Shown: positions 27,180-36,549 of the stretch, piece by piece | Position numbering within the stretch: the first letter of the stretch is position 1 | How the letters are laid out: every line of letters begins with the position of its first letter | From: JANXSS01 sp040385645 | GTDB taxonomy: Bacteria; Pseudomonadota; Gammaproteobacteria; Burkholderiales; Burkholderiaceae_D | Direction: 5' to 3' | Assembly (NCBI GenBank): GCA_040385645.1 | Contig: JAZKGZ010000004.1 | Span: 62,001 to 126,000, forward strand | DNA length: 64,000 bases | Notes under the pieces: model-generated | What the model saw: only the letters and a program-made list of their open reading frames with translations | Databases searched by the model: none | What the model was told of the DNA's origin: nothing | Program-made: the position numbers and the translations under genes

Positions 27180-27959
27180 CTATCTCATGATGTTGCGGCC
27201 GGCACGATTCGTCGCTGGCACCGTATTGGTCGCCGCTACAGGCGATCGTTTCCAGACCGGGCCGATCAACCGCATTCCTTTGACCCTCTTGATTGCCTGA
27301 ACCATGTACACGGCACCGAGGTAAGGCCACCACCGATTCCCGGCTTTCTCCATGAACGCGTAACGGTTGAGCCACTTGTCCGTCGCGCACGGTGGCGCGT
27401 AGCAGCCGAAATGGCCACGGTTGACCTCCATATTTAGCAGCTTCAACCAATCCTTGATGCGTGGCAGACCGATGAATTCGCCATCGCGCGGCAAAAAAGG
27501 GGCGCCGCTCAGGCGTCCTGCCATTTGTCTTGCGCCCCAAAGACTGCCGGGGTTGAACCCGCATACGATTACTTGTCCTTCGGGAATCAGCACGCGTTCT
27601 ACCTCCCGCAGTACCTGATGCGGCTCGGCTGCAAATTCCAGCACATGTGGCAGTACCACCAGATCCAAACTCTGTGAGGCAAACGGTAATTCTGCATAGT
27701 CCAGAATCACCGAGACGGAGGCGCTGGAATCTGACGACGATGCGCGGCTGTCGCTCAGCCATTTATGCGGCATGCGGCTCGCCTGTAACGCATCGACCTG
27801 AGGCAGGCCGATCTGCATGGCATGGAACCCGAAAATATCCGCAGTCAATTCATTCAACCGGGATTGCTCCCAGGCACGCACGTATTGTCCTGCTGCAGTG
27901 TCGAGCCAGGGGCCGAGCGCTATAATCGATTTTTGCGGAGGTTGATGATCTATGAGCAT
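27180..27959 (-). CDS. Class I SAM-dependent methyltransferase
   Basis: Methyltransferase type 11-like protein of up to 259 residues. The recognisable core is LDLVVLPHVLEFAAEPHQVL followed by EVERVLIPEGQVIVCGFNPG. The usual glycine-rich motif I is degenerate. The substrate is unknown. It heads a methyltransferase-rnhA-dnaQ operon, a common betaproteobacterial order. The annotated ATG overlaps the divergent gloB start by 8 bp and runs through the gloB leader, so translation may really begin at an internal codon. Confidence 0.8.
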   Translation of the reverse strand: MLIDHQPPQKSIIALGPWLDTAAGQYVRAWEQSRLNELTADIFGFHAMQIGLPQVDALQASRMPHKWLSDSRASSSDSSASVSVILDYAELPFASQSLDLVVLPHVLEFAAEPHQVLREVERVLIPEGQVIVCGFNPGSLWGARQMAGRLSGAPFLPRDGEFIGLPRIKDWLKLLNMEVNRGHFGCYAPPCATDKWLNRYAFMEKAGNRWWPYLGAVYMVQAIKRVKGMRLIGPVWKRSPVAATNTVPATNRAGRNIMR

Positions 27960-28743
27960 GCTGACTGTATTGACCGTTCCCGCTTTTAACGATAATTATT
28001 TCTGGCTCATTCATGACAACCAGTATGCCGCAGTGGTCGATCCCGGTGACAGCGTACCGGTTCTAGCGGCATTGGCAGCACACAAGCTGTCGCTGGTAGC
28101 CATTCTACTGACTCATCATCATGCTGACCACACCGGCGGTGTGACAACGTTACTGGAACATGCAGCGGTACCGGTTATCGGCCCTATGCACGAGGACATT
28201 GCAGGCGTGACCCGGCGGGTTGTGCAAGGCGACAACGTAACATTACCGAAGCTCGGTTTATCATTATCTGTGCTGGATGTGCCGGGGCATACTCGGGGCC
28301 ATATCGCTTATATTGCCAATGAAAAACCTTGGCTATTTTGCGGGGATACTTTATTTGCCGGCGGTTGCGGCCGCTTGTTCGAAGGCACGCCGGAGCAAAT
28401 GCGGACATCGCTCTCCAAGCTGGCTGCGCTTCCCGATGACACGCTAGTGTATTGTGCGCATGAATACACGCTGAAAAACCTGGATTTTGCGTTAGAAGTC
28501 GAGCCGGACAATGCAGTTTTGATCGATCGCTTGGAACGGGAGCGTCAAACGCGTGCACAAGGCAGGCCAACCATACCATCTCGCATCGACCTTGAAAAAG
28601 CGACCAACCCTTTTTTGCGCTATCGGGATGCGGCCATCGTTGATCGTCTTCTAGCAGACCAGCGCATTACAACTCGGGAACCACAGGCAGTATTTACTGC
28701 CCTAAGAGCGTGGAAGGATGTTTTTCCCAATAGCAATACATGA
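27952..28743 (+). CDS. gloB: Hydroxyacylglutathione hydrolase (glyoxalase II)
   Basis: Hydrolyses S-lactoylglutathione in methylglyoxal detoxification. The 263-residue metallo-beta-lactamase-fold protein has the metal motif LTHHHADHTGG, the second metal ligand region VLDVPGHTRGHIAY, and FCGDTLFAGGCGRLFEG. A GGAGG lies 10 bp before ATG 27952; ATG 27958 is the alternative. A TATAAT at 27921-27926 is a plausible -10. mltD follows, a frequent gloB neighbour. Confidence 0.95.
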   Translation: MSMLTVLTVPAFNDNYFWLIHDNQYAAVVDPGDSVPVLAALAAHKLSLVAILLTHHHADHTGGVTTLLEHAAVPVIGPMHEDIAGVTRRVVQGDNVTLPKLGLSLSVLDVPGHTRGHIAYIANEKPWLFCGDTLFAGGCGRLFEGTPEQMRTSLSKLAALPDDTLVYCAHEYTLKNLDFALEVEPDNAVLIDRLERERQTRAQGRPTIPSRIDLEKATNPFLRYRDAAIVDRLLADQRITTREPQAVFTALRAWKDVFPNSNT

Positions 28744-28937
28744 AAGTCTGGTGCACCTTCCGGTGTGGTATAGAAGAGTAGTACTACGAGCAGCAGTACC
28801 ATGAGGAGCGGTGCTACGATGCCTTAGGCGGTACGCTGAAGCCGTACGCAAGAAATCGGGGCAAGCAAGCGGTTACGGCAGTTTAAGAATTATCTATTTC
28901 GGAATCACCGACTTTGCCAATCTATCTATAAAAATCG

Positions 28938-30422
28938 ATGCGTTGTAAAACTAACGTCCAGTCATTGCTACATAAATGTCGATCGGTGGTCTTGCCACTG
29001 GCGGCTTCTTGTTGCATGGTTTCCTTGCCGGCGCTTGCGAACGATCTGTCGCTACCTTCTTACACGTGGGGCGTGCCGATCGGCGCGACCGACATGCTCG
29101 ACCCGAATTACGACCCTTCCATCATCGTGCTTTCCATGGACGAGGTCGACGTATGGGCGCGAATTCGCAAGGGTTTTGCAATTCCCGATTTGATCAACCC
29201 GCTGGTGGAAACACAAACAGCCTGGTACGCAGCGCGGCCGGACTATATTCAACGCACCACGAAACGCGCTTCCCGTTACCTCTTCCATGTCGTACAGGAA
29301 CTAGAAAAACGCAACATGCCGATGGAGCTGGCGTTGCTACCCTTTATCGAGTCGGCTTTCAATCCACAGGCCTATTCAACCGCGAAGGCAGCTGGGATGT
29401 GGCAGTTCATTCCCTCCACCGGTCTGGACTTCAAGCTGAAACAAAACATGTTCAAAGACGAGCGGCGTGACGTGCTTGCCTCGACCGATGCCGCCCTGAC
29501 CTATCTGCAGCGCCTGTACGGCATGTTCGGCGACTGGCAGCTGGCATTGGCAGCCTACAACTGGGGGGAAGGATCGGTACAACGTGCAATTGCAAAAAAT
29601 AGTGCCGCTGGTCTGGGCACCGATTTCAATGGTTTGGCAAATCTGATGCCTGCCGAAACCCGCAATTACGTGCCTAAACTCCAGGCTGTCGAGAATCTGA
29701 TCGCGCTGCCAGAAAGTTATGGGTTGACCCTACCCAGAGTCGACAACCAACCGTATTTCGTCACGATTGCTAAAACCAGAGACATCGATGTCAATGTGGC
29801 TGCGCAATTGGCTGAAATGCCGTTGGACGAATTCCGGGCGCTCAATCCCCAGTTTAACCGCCCGGTAATCATCGGCAGTAATAAAACACAGTTGCTTTTA
29901 CCTGAAAGCAATGCTGCGAAATTCCGCTTGAATATCAGCAAATGGGGCCAGGCGCTTTCCACCTGGACAGCGCATACGGTTGGCAATGCGCGTGAGCGCG
30001 TTGAAACGCTAGCCGCACGCCTAGGCACGACACCGGAGCTGTTACGGGAGGTTAATCAAATTCCGCCGAAAATGCGATTACGCGCCGGCTCCACGATTTT
30101 GGTACCGAAATCGGATATGGCTGGGCAAAAAGATATCGAGCCTGAACTTGCGGATCGCGCTGTCATGGCGATGGAGCTCGACGTGCCCGATTCCCGCAAA
30201 ATGCGCACGGCAAAAGCAGTCAAAGGGGCAAAGTCGGTAAAAGGGACAAAGATAGCGAAGGCACCCGCTGTTCCGCTACGCACGGTAGCCGGTGCACCGG
30301 TGCGCCGGGTCGCAATAACCAAACCCAGTCACACCCAACGAAGCAAGGCATTGGTCGTGCGTCAGGTCGGCCACAAGGCAAGCGCCCCAGCCAATCGGAC
30401 GGCTAGGAAATCAGGCACCTGA
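28938..30422 (+). CDS. mltD: Membrane-bound lytic murein transglycosylase D
   Basis: Cleaves peptidoglycan glycan strands in the periplasm. The 494-residue product has a signal peptide to about residue 35 (LPALA-ND) and the SLT catalytic domain with Glu138 in LLPFIESAFNP. The downstream SLT motifs AGMWQFIPSTG and LALAAYNWGEGSV are also present. Two LysM-like repeats follow (around 275-330 and 345-395), and the tail is Lys/Ala-rich. There is no lipobox, so it is probably soluble or anchored otherwise. It is co-directional with gloB, 194 bp upstream. Confidence 0.9.
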   Translation: MRCKTNVQSLLHKCRSVVLPLAASCCMVSLPALANDLSLPSYTWGVPIGATDMLDPNYDPSIIVLSMDEVDVWARIRKGFAIPDLINPLVETQTAWYAARPDYIQRTTKRASRYLFHVVQELEKRNMPMELALLPFIESAFNPQAYSTAKAAGMWQFIPSTGLDFKLKQNMFKDERRDVLASTDAALTYLQRLYGMFGDWQLALAAYNWGEGSVQRAIAKNSAAGLGTDFNGLANLMPAETRNYVPKLQAVENLIALPESYGLTLPRVDNQPYFVTIAKTRDIDVNVAAQLAEMPLDEFRALNPQFNRPVIIGSNKTQLLLPESNAAKFRLNISKWGQALSTWTAHTVGNARERVETLAARLGTTPELLREVNQIPPKMRLRAGSTILVPKSDMAGQKDIEPELADRAVMAMELDVPDSRKMRTAKAVKGAKSVKGTKIAKAPAVPLRTVAGAPVRRVAITKPSHTQRSKALVVRQVGHKASAPANRTARKSGT

Positions 30423-30436
30423 TCCGGCATCAATCG

Positions 30437-30465
30437 TTGCGCGCAGCGATACAAGCACCTACAAT
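30437..30465 (+). promoter_or_regulatory. Candidate fabI promoter
   Basis: TTGCGC (30437-30442) and TACAAT (30460-30465) with a 17-bp spacer, about 75 bp before the fabI start. Confidence 0.4.
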
Positions 30466-30539
30466 CCGGCTCGACGCATTGATGTACTTAACGTACAACG
30501 GCGCGTCTTCGATCACACCATCACATCGCGGAGTTAGTC

Positions 30540-31331
30540 ATGGGATTCCTGCAGGATAAGAAAATTCTCGTCACCGGCGTTTTATCGAACCGCTCCATCG
30601 CGTACGGCATCGCTCAAGCCTGCCATCGTGAAGGTGCCGAACTAGCGTTCACATATGTGGGTGAGCGATTCAAAGACCGTGTGACGGAATTTGCGGGGCA
30701 TTTTTCGAGCAAACTCGTTTTCGAGTGCGACGTCGCCAGCGACGAACAGATTACCGCATTGTTTGCAGACCTTGGGGCTGCGTGGACTCATCTCGATGGC
30801 TTGGTGCATTCGATCGGGTTTGCATCTCGCGAATCGATTGCCGGAGATTTCCTGGAAGGGCTTTCAAGGGAGGGCTTCAAAATTGCCCACGATATTTCAG
30901 CTTACAGCTTTCCGGCGATGGCAAAAGCCGCGTTGCCGATGTTGCGCCCGAACGCTGCCCTGCTTACATTGACCTACTTGGGTTCGCTGCGAGTTCTACC
31001 AAATTACAACACCATGGGTTTGGCGAAAGCGTCTCTCGAAGCCAGCGTCCGTTACCTGGCGGAGTCGCTCGGTCCGAAAGGTGTACGGGTGAACGGTATC
31101 TCAGCCGGGCCGATCAAGACCCTGGCGGCGAGCGGCATCAAGGATTTCAACAAAATGCTGAGTTTCGTCGGTGCCAATGCGCCCCTGCGACGCAATGTAA
31201 CGCTAGAGGAAGTCGGCAATGCTGCAGCCTTTCTGTTGTCGGATTTAGCCGGCGGGATCACTGGCGAGATCACGTATGTCGATGGCGGGTTTTCTCAGGT
31301 CGTTGGCGGCATGGGCAACGTGCCGGAATAA
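30540..31331 (+). CDS. fabI: Enoyl-[acyl-carrier-protein] reductase (NADH)
   Basis: Last reductive step of each fatty-acid elongation cycle. The 263-residue short-chain-dehydrogenase-fold protein has the atypical FabI nucleotide-binding start (KKILVTGVLSNRSIAYGIA) and the catalytic Tyr-x6-Lys in YNTMGLAK, with the upstream Tyr in LTYLGS. A GGAG lies just before ATG 30540. This is the main FabI-type enzyme and no second copy is in the window. Confidence 0.95.
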   Translation: MGFLQDKKILVTGVLSNRSIAYGIAQACHREGAELAFTYVGERFKDRVTEFAGHFSSKLVFECDVASDEQITALFADLGAAWTHLDGLVHSIGFASRESIAGDFLEGLSREGFKIAHDISAYSFPAMAKAALPMLRPNAALLTLTYLGSLRVLPNYNTMGLAKASLEASVRYLAESLGPKGVRVNGISAGPIKTLAASGIKDFNKMLSFVGANAPLRRNVTLEEVGNAAAFLLSDLAGGITGEITYVDGGFSQVVGGMGNVPE

Positions 31332-31370
31332 TATAGGACTAGATACCGAATCACCATCAGCCCAAAACGT

Positions 31371-31399
31371 TGGACAACAGTCGGGTTACGCACTATAAT
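31371..31399 (+). promoter_or_regulatory. Strong sigma70-type promoter upstream of the DEAD-box helicase gene
   Basis: TGGACA (31371-31376) and a perfect TATAAT (31394-31399) are separated by 17 bp. The predicted transcript start near 31406 leaves a 5' leader of about 245 nt before the helicase ATG. The 31332-31652 gap holds no other gene. Confidence 0.65.
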
Positions 31400-31652
31400 C
31401 ATGTTCGTTGCTGAAACAGGATTGAAAAAAAATCAGTCCGTCGCCAGCATCACACGCAGCATCGCAAACCCTTCGCATTAACGATAAAGCCTTCCCGCCT
31501 TCTGGTGTCATTTCTGGACACCTTCCCGGCGCAAAGCTTTCTGTGCCGAAATCTCTCTGAGCTTTCTTAGCTGTTTCGTTGGTTGGCGTTGCCTTTTTCG
31601 CTTGCACACGTTCACACGACGTGGCGCAGCGCTGATATTAGGAAAGAAAATA

Positions 31653-33056
31653 ATGACTTTTGAAACACTCGGCCTACACGCGTCCGTACTCAAGGCGCTT
31701 ACCGAATCCGGCTATACGACGCCAACCTCCGTTCAGGCGCAAGCCGTTCCCGCAGCGATTGCCGGCCGCGACCTGCTGGTTTCTTCCCAAACCGGCTCAG
31801 GCAAGACTGCCGCATTCATGTTGCCAGCACTGCATAAATTTGCACTCGCCGGCGATCAGCCGCAATCCGAAGCCAGCCGTACGGCAAATCAGGAAGCGCA
31901 ATCATCGCGTGCCCGCGGTGAGCGCCCACGCTTCAAGGCAGCGCAGCCGAAAATGCTGGTATTGACACCTACCCGCGAACTGGCATTGCAAGTCACGACC
32001 GCAACCGACAAATATGGCTCTTCGATGCGCCGCGTGAAAGCGGTATCGATTTTGGGTGGCATGCCTTATCCAAAGCAGATGCAATTGTTGGCAAAAAATC
32101 CGGAAATCCTGGTTGCCACACCCGGCCGTCTGATCGATCACATGGAATCGGGGAAAATCGATTTCTCGCAACTGGAAATTCTGGTTCTCGACGAAGCCGA
32201 CCGTATGCTGGATATGGGTTTCATCGAAGACATCGAAAAGATCGTCGCCGCTACGCCGGCCTCGCGTCAGACCATGCTGTTCTCGGCAACCCTCGATGGC
32301 GTAGTCGGTAACATGGCTAAGCGCATCACAAAAGACCCATTGATCATCCAGATCGCCGGTTCGACCAATAAGCATGAAAACATTCAGCAACGCGTGCATT
32401 TCGTGGACGATTTGTCGCACAAAAATCGTTTGCTCGATCATCTGTTGCGCGATGTGACCATGGATCAGGCAGTGGTGTTTACTGCCACCAAACGCGATGC
32501 CGATACCATCGCCGATCGTTTGAACATCGCCGGTTTCGCTGCTGCGGCCTTGCATGGCGACATGCATCAGGGCGCACGTAATCGTACGCTCGACGGTATG
32601 CGTCGTGGGCAGGTGCGGGTGTTGGTCGCCACCGACGTTGCCGCGCGCGGTATCGACGTTCCGGCAATCACGCACGTAATCAACTACGATTTGCCGAAAT
32701 TTCCGGAAGATTACGTCCACCGTATCGGTCGTACCGGTCGCGCAGGACGCAATGGTCTGGCGATCTCGCTGGTCAATCATGCCGAGGGCATGAACGTCAA
32801 GCGCATCGAGCGTTTCACCAAGCAATTGATTCCGGTGGATATGGTCGAGGGCTTCGAGCCGAAGAAAACCGCTTCTACTGCACGTCCGAGTCACAAACCG
32901 GGCGGCTGGAAGCCGGGCGACAACCGTAGCGGGCCGGCCAAGCCAGCCTCGCGCACGTTCAGCAAGCCGGGTGTCGCGCCACGCAAGGAAGGCGGCTTCA
33001 ACAAGGGGCCACGTACCGGCGATACAGGCGCGCGTCGCTCGTTCAGCGACCGCTAA
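31653..33056 (+). CDS. DEAD-box ATP-dependent RNA helicase (RhlE-like)
   Basis: RNA remodelling helicase of 467 residues. Motifs in order are Q motif TPTSVQAQAVP, motif I SQTGSGKT (45-52), Ia PTRELALQ, Ib TPGRLIDH, II DEAD, III SAT, V VATDVAARGID and VI HRIGRTGRAG. A basic insertion of about 35 residues sits between motifs I and Ia (66-100). The C-terminal tail is rich in Lys, Arg, Gly and Pro, typical of RhlE-type proteins in this group. ATG 31653 follows AGGAAAG. The long leader suggests post-transcriptional or cold control. Confidence 0.9.
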   Translation: MTFETLGLHASVLKALTESGYTTPTSVQAQAVPAAIAGRDLLVSSQTGSGKTAAFMLPALHKFALAGDQPQSEASRTANQEAQSSRARGERPRFKAAQPKMLVLTPTRELALQVTTATDKYGSSMRRVKAVSILGGMPYPKQMQLLAKNPEILVATPGRLIDHMESGKIDFSQLEILVLDEADRMLDMGFIEDIEKIVAATPASRQTMLFSATLDGVVGNMAKRITKDPLIIQIAGSTNKHENIQQRVHFVDDLSHKNRLLDHLLRDVTMDQAVVFTATKRDADTIADRLNIAGFAAAALHGDMHQGARNRTLDGMRRGQVRVLVATDVAARGIDVPAITHVINYDLPKFPEDYVHRIGRTGRAGRNGLAISLVNHAEGMNVKRIERFTKQLIPVDMVEGFEPKKTASTARPSHKPGGWKPGDNRSGPAKPASRTFSKPGVAPRKEGGFNKGPRTGDTGARRSFSDR

Positions 33057-33088
33057 TCGGACTGCCAGACCATCGGCTGCTGCCATCG

Positions 33089-33124
33089 AAACCCCACGTG
33101 AAAGTTATTCACGTGGGGTTTTTT
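33089..33124. terminator. Strong terminator between the helicase and senA
   Basis: 14-bp perfect stem (AAACCCCACGTGAA paired with its complement) with loop AGTTA and a T-run. The A-run at its left end lets it also work on the minus strand after the convergent senA gene, whose stop is 2 bp away. Confidence 0.9.
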
Positions 33125-33126
33125 CT

Positions 33127-34317
33127 TTAAAGCGCGCAGGTTCTGAATCCGATGAACATGTCGTTGCGATGCGGTGCGTAAAAATTACGATAAAGCGGCG
33201 ACTTTAGGCAACTGGCGGTGGCGAACGAAGCACCCCGCACCGCCTGATGCGTGCCAAACCAGGGTGCCGAATATTCACGGTAGGCATCCGCCTCGAATCC
33301 CATATAGGGGTTGAACGACGAGGCTGTCCATTCCCATAAACACCCCCAGTGGAATTGCCGATTTCCCGACGTCGCCGCCGTCTGCCATTCCGCTTCGGTG
33401 GGCAGACGACGCTTTGCCCATGCACAGTACGCCTGCGCCTCAAATAAGGTGACATGCCTGACCGGTTCCTCGGCGACCAATTCGACCAGCTGGTCGAAGC
33501 GCTCGCAGCGCCATCGCGTTGCTTCGCGCACCCAGGTTCTCGGTGCCGAACTATGCTGCTGCATTAACCAGCTGCGACCGGCGTCACTCCAGAATGTCGG
33601 TTTTTGGTAGCCACCTGCGGCGATGAATTCGCCATAGCGCGCATTCGTTATCAAGGTCGCGTCGATGGCAAACTCGCCTACGTACTCCGAATGCGCCCAT
33701 TTCTCGTTATCGAATACGAAGCCGGGCTCGGATGGATCCGCGCCGAACGTTTTATTGCCGCCCGCAAAGCAGATTTCTCGTGCATCGTTCGATGGCGAAG
33801 AACCGCGAAAAAACTTTGCTGGCGGTGCAGCGTTCAATGTCTGCAGGCTATAGGCAAAAGCCTCGGCATGCATGGCCTCATGCGCCAATACCAAGCGGAA
33901 TGGATAAAGTGCAGAATCGTCGTCGGCCACCCGAGAAAGTTTATCGAGTATCCGATCGCTCACTTCGCGGCAATAAGTTTTCATCGCGCCGCTGGCTGGC
34001 AAGTCGAGGTGCCAGCGTTGTTTATGAGGCACCGTGTTAGAGTCGAACCAGTCATCGCCCTTGGTCAGCATCGAGCTGCGTAACGCGCTGGATGGATCGC
34101 TGGATTGTGCTTCCCGCAGGATGTACCACTCGGCGAACCATGCCAAATGGCCTAGTTCCCAAAGCGGTGGATTAATTTCTGGCAATATCGGAACGTTCGC
34201 CGGCTCGTCTAGGCCCGCACTGACGAAGCATTCGTAGAGCGCCAGCGTCGTAGCGCGAGATTTTTGTAGCAAGGCTGCGAGTTCGATTGCAATTGCGCTT
34301 CGAAATGAACTGGTCAT
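33127..34317 (-). CDS. senA: Selenoneine synthase (EgtB-like), SenA
   Basis: Predicted non-heme iron enzyme that joins hercynine to a selenosugar on the way to selenoneine. The 396 residues comprise an N-terminal DinB-like domain with the three iron-ligand histidines (H57 in WELGHLAWF; H146 and H150 in LAHEAMHAEAF) and a C-terminal formylglycine-enzyme/sulfatase-modifying domain ending RNDMFIGFRTCA. The fold alone would also fit the ergothioneine enzyme EgtB. Assignment to SenA rests on the divergent senB and selD, 54 bp away, and on egtD beyond. ATG 34317 is chosen because the longer upstream frame would cover the senB start. Confidence 0.85.
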   Translation of the reverse strand: MTSSFRSAIAIELAALLQKSRATTLALYECFVSAGLDEPANVPILPEINPPLWELGHLAWFAEWYILREAQSSDPSSALRSSMLTKGDDWFDSNTVPHKQRWHLDLPASGAMKTYCREVSDRILDKLSRVADDDSALYPFRLVLAHEAMHAEAFAYSLQTLNAAPPAKFFRGSSPSNDAREICFAGGNKTFGADPSEPGFVFDNEKWAHSEYVGEFAIDATLITNARYGEFIAAGGYQKPTFWSDAGRSWLMQQHSSAPRTWVREATRWRCERFDQLVELVAEEPVRHVTLFEAQAYCAWAKRRLPTEAEWQTAATSGNRQFHWGCLWEWTASSFNPYMGFEADAYREYSAPWFGTHQAVRGASFATASCLKSPLYRNFYAPHRNDMFIGFRTCAL

Positions 34318-34329
34318 GAATAGGTCATA

Positions 34330-34344
34330 GGTGTACTGGTGTAC
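34330..34344. repeat. Tandem GGTGTAC repeat in the senA-senB divergent promoter region
   Basis: Two copies of GGTGTAC one base apart (8-bp period) lie in the middle of the only 54 bp between senA and senB. The position fits an operator acting on both directions, but no regulator is known from the sequence. Confidence 0.4.
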
Positions 34345-34371
34345 GACAACAATGTTTAAAACGCTTGAAAA

Positions 34372-35409
34372 ATGCCGGTGAAAAGCCAGCATCTCCTCAT
34401 TATCAGTCCGGCGCTGGCAAAAGCCAACAACGGTAACTGGCAGACAGCCCAACGTTGGGCAAAGTTTCTACAAAAGCGCTATCGGGTGCAATGCGCAATC
34501 GATTGGAACGCGGCAGTGTTGCCTGTTCCAGATCTGATGATTGCCCTGCATGCGCGACGCTCGGCCCCGTCGATCGTCGCGTTCGCTCTTCAATTTCCAC
34601 AACGCCCGATCGTGCTCATCCTGACCGGCACCGACCTGTATCGAGATATTCGAAACAATGTAGATGCGCAGCGCTCGCTGTCGCTGGCAACACGTTTGGT
34701 CGTACTGCAGCCGGGGGGATTGGAAGAACTTACCCCAACCCTGCGCGCTAAAGCGCACACGATATTTCAATCAACACCCGCATTACCTTCGCTACCGCTT
34801 TCGCCTTCGCTTTTGTCTTCCCGACAACCCATCATCGACAACAAAGACTATACCGTCGTCATGATCGGTCACTTACGAGCGGAAAAGCGACCAGAAACCT
34901 TCATGCAGGCGGCTAGCTACCTCACTCACGAAAATGTGCGTTTACTACACATCGGGCGTGCCCTCGAGCCGTTGCTCGGTGTCTTGGCTGAACAGACTGC
35001 AGCCAAACTGAGGTGCTACGAATGGCTCGGCGCACGCACGCATGCGCAAACGCTTCGATGCCTTCGTCGTAGCGCATTGATGGTGATCTGTTCGGAGATG
35101 GAAGGCGGTGCCAATGTGATTGTCGAGGCGGTGACCAGCGGCGTGCCGGTGCTGGCCTCCGATATTTCAGGCAACCGCGGTATGCTAGGTACCGATTACG
35201 CCGGCTATTTTCCACTTGGCGATGCGATCGCGCTCGCTGGCTTGATTGACCGCGCTGCATCGGATGCGGCTTTTTACGCTCAGTTGCAAAGCCAGTGCGC
35301 GGGTCGGGCTATATTGTTTTCACCAGCCTTGGAAAAAGCAGCCGTGCTCGAGTTGGCAGATAATTGCCTACTTTCACTTCCCGGCATGCGCCAGACAGGA
35401 CATTCATGA
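34372..35409 (+). CDS. senB: Selenosugar synthase SenB (GT-B glycosyltransferase)
   Basis: Predicted to form a carbon-selenium bond by coupling selenophosphate with a UDP-sugar to give a 1-selenosugar. The 345-residue GT4-like protein has an N-terminal half LLIISPALAKANNGNWQTAQ, where a loop follows the first strand as in this family. The C-terminal donor-binding EX7E region is CSEMEGGANVIVEAVTSGVP. Its stop overlaps the selD start in ATGA, indicating translational coupling to the selenophosphate supplier. An ordinary glycosyltransferase role is the alternative, but the neighbours argue against it. Confidence 0.85.
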   Translation: MPVKSQHLLIISPALAKANNGNWQTAQRWAKFLQKRYRVQCAIDWNAAVLPVPDLMIALHARRSAPSIVAFALQFPQRPIVLILTGTDLYRDIRNNVDAQRSLSLATRLVVLQPGGLEELTPTLRAKAHTIFQSTPALPSLPLSPSLLSSRQPIIDNKDYTVVMIGHLRAEKRPETFMQAASYLTHENVRLLHIGRALEPLLGVLAEQTAAKLRCYEWLGARTHAQTLRCLRRSALMVICSEMEGGANVIVEAVTSGVPVLASDISGNRGMLGTDYAGYFPLGDAIALAGLIDRAASDAAFYAQLQSQCAGRAILFSPALEKAAVLELADNCLLSLPGMRQTGHS

Positions 35410-36497
35410 ACGCACCGATCGCGCCACCAGTCAAGCTGACGTCTTTTTCACACGGAGGCGGCTGTGGTTGCAAAATTGCGCCAGGCGTCTTGGCGGAGAT
35501 TCTAAAAAACTCCAGTGGATTTCCGGTACCAAAGGAATTAATGGTCGGTATCGAGACCGCCGACGATGCCGCGGTTTATCGTCTCAACGATGAGCAGGCC
35601 TTGATCGCGACGACGGATTTTTTCATGCCGATCGTCGACGATCCTTTCGATTTCGGCCGCATTGCTGCGACCAATGCAATTTCGGACGTGTATGCAATGG
35701 GTGGCACGCCGATCATGGCGCTGGCTTTGGTGGGTATGCCGATCGACAAGTTGCCAGTCGAGGTAATCGGGCAAATCATCCGAGGCGGTGAATCGATCTG
35801 TGCCGAGGCCGGCATTCCGATCGCCGGTGGGCATACGATCGATTCGGTCGAGCCGATTTACGGCCTGGTGGTACTGGGCCTAGTGCATCCATCGAAAGTC
35901 AAACGCAATGCCGACGCCCGGGCGGGCGACAAACTGATTCTCGGAAAGCCGATCGGCGTCGGCATCCTGTCGGCGGCACTGAAAAAAAATGCACTGGATT
36001 CCGCCGGCTATGCGGCGATGATCGCCAGCGCTACCAAACTCAATAAACCGGGCAAGGCGCTGTCGGAGCTGCCCGGCGTACATGCCTTGACGGATGTCAC
36101 CGGATTCGGCTTGCTGGGTCACTTGCTGGAACTGGCACGCGGTGCAGAGTTGACCGCACATCTAAACATGTCGGCGATTCCACTGCTGGAGCAGGTGCAA
36201 AAGCTTGCTGACGACGGCTTTATTACCGGCGCATCAGCACGCAACTGGGGCGGCTACGGACACGATATCGTGTTGGCAGACGCGATTACGCCGGTACAGC
36301 AGATGCTGCTCACCGATCCGCAGACATCGGGCGGCCTGCTGGTGTCTTGTGACCCGTCTGCGGTCGATGCCGTATTGGCGTTGTTTGCCGAAGAAGGTTT
36401 CAACGAGGCTGCCGTGATCGGCACGATGAAGGCAGTTAATGCAACTGCGGCGAACGATTCGAATGCAGGTGCGGGAACTGTCCGGGTCGATGCTTAG
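35406..36497 (+). CDS. selD: Selenide, water dikinase (selenophosphate synthetase), SelD/SenC
   Basis: Makes selenophosphate from selenide and ATP. It has 363 residues. The N-terminal catalytic element HGGGCGCKIAP gives Cys20, Cys22 and Lys23, corresponding to Cys17/Cys19/Lys20 of E. coli SelD. The AIR-synthase-like ATP-binding parts follow (TTDFFMPIVDDPFDFGRIAA, GGHTIDSVEP, LTDVTGFGLLGH, LTDPQTSGGLLVS). A start at 35406 gives the 4-bp overlap with senB, which makes it functionally SenC. No selA, selB or tRNA-Sec is in the window, so whether it also serves selenoproteins cannot be told. Confidence 0.93.
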   Translation: MNAPIAPPVKLTSFSHGGGCGCKIAPGVLAEILKNSSGFPVPKELMVGIETADDAAVYRLNDEQALIATTDFFMPIVDDPFDFGRIAATNAISDVYAMGGTPIMALALVGMPIDKLPVEVIGQIIRGGESICAEAGIPIAGGHTIDSVEPIYGLVVLGLVHPSKVKRNADARAGDKLILGKPIGVGILSAALKKNALDSAGYAAMIASATKLNKPGKALSELPGVHALTDVTGFGLLGHLLELARGAELTAHLNMSAIPLLEQVQKLADDGFITGASARNWGGYGHDIVLADAITPVQQMLLTDPQTSGGLLVSCDPSAVDAVLALFAEEGFNEAAVIGTMKAVNATAANDSNAGAGTVRVDA

Positions 36498-36549
36498 GCG
36501 CGAAAGCGCTTAGGTTAAAAAATTAAGTTAAAAACAAATTAAAAAACGC

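Noticed and set aside
31902..33086. 394-codon open frame antisense to the DEAD-box helicase
   Set aside because: It mirrors the helicase codons, has no family features, and the sense frame carries every helicase motif.
33127..34317. Plain ergothioneine EgtB instead of SenA
   Set aside because: The iron-binding fold is shared, but direct linkage to SenB and SelD and the absence of EgtC/EgtE genes favour selenoneine synthase. Not fully excluded.
36496..36511. GCGC-GAAA-GCGC hairpin between selD and egtD as a terminator
   Set aside because: Short stem with a G-U pair and no T-run on either strand.
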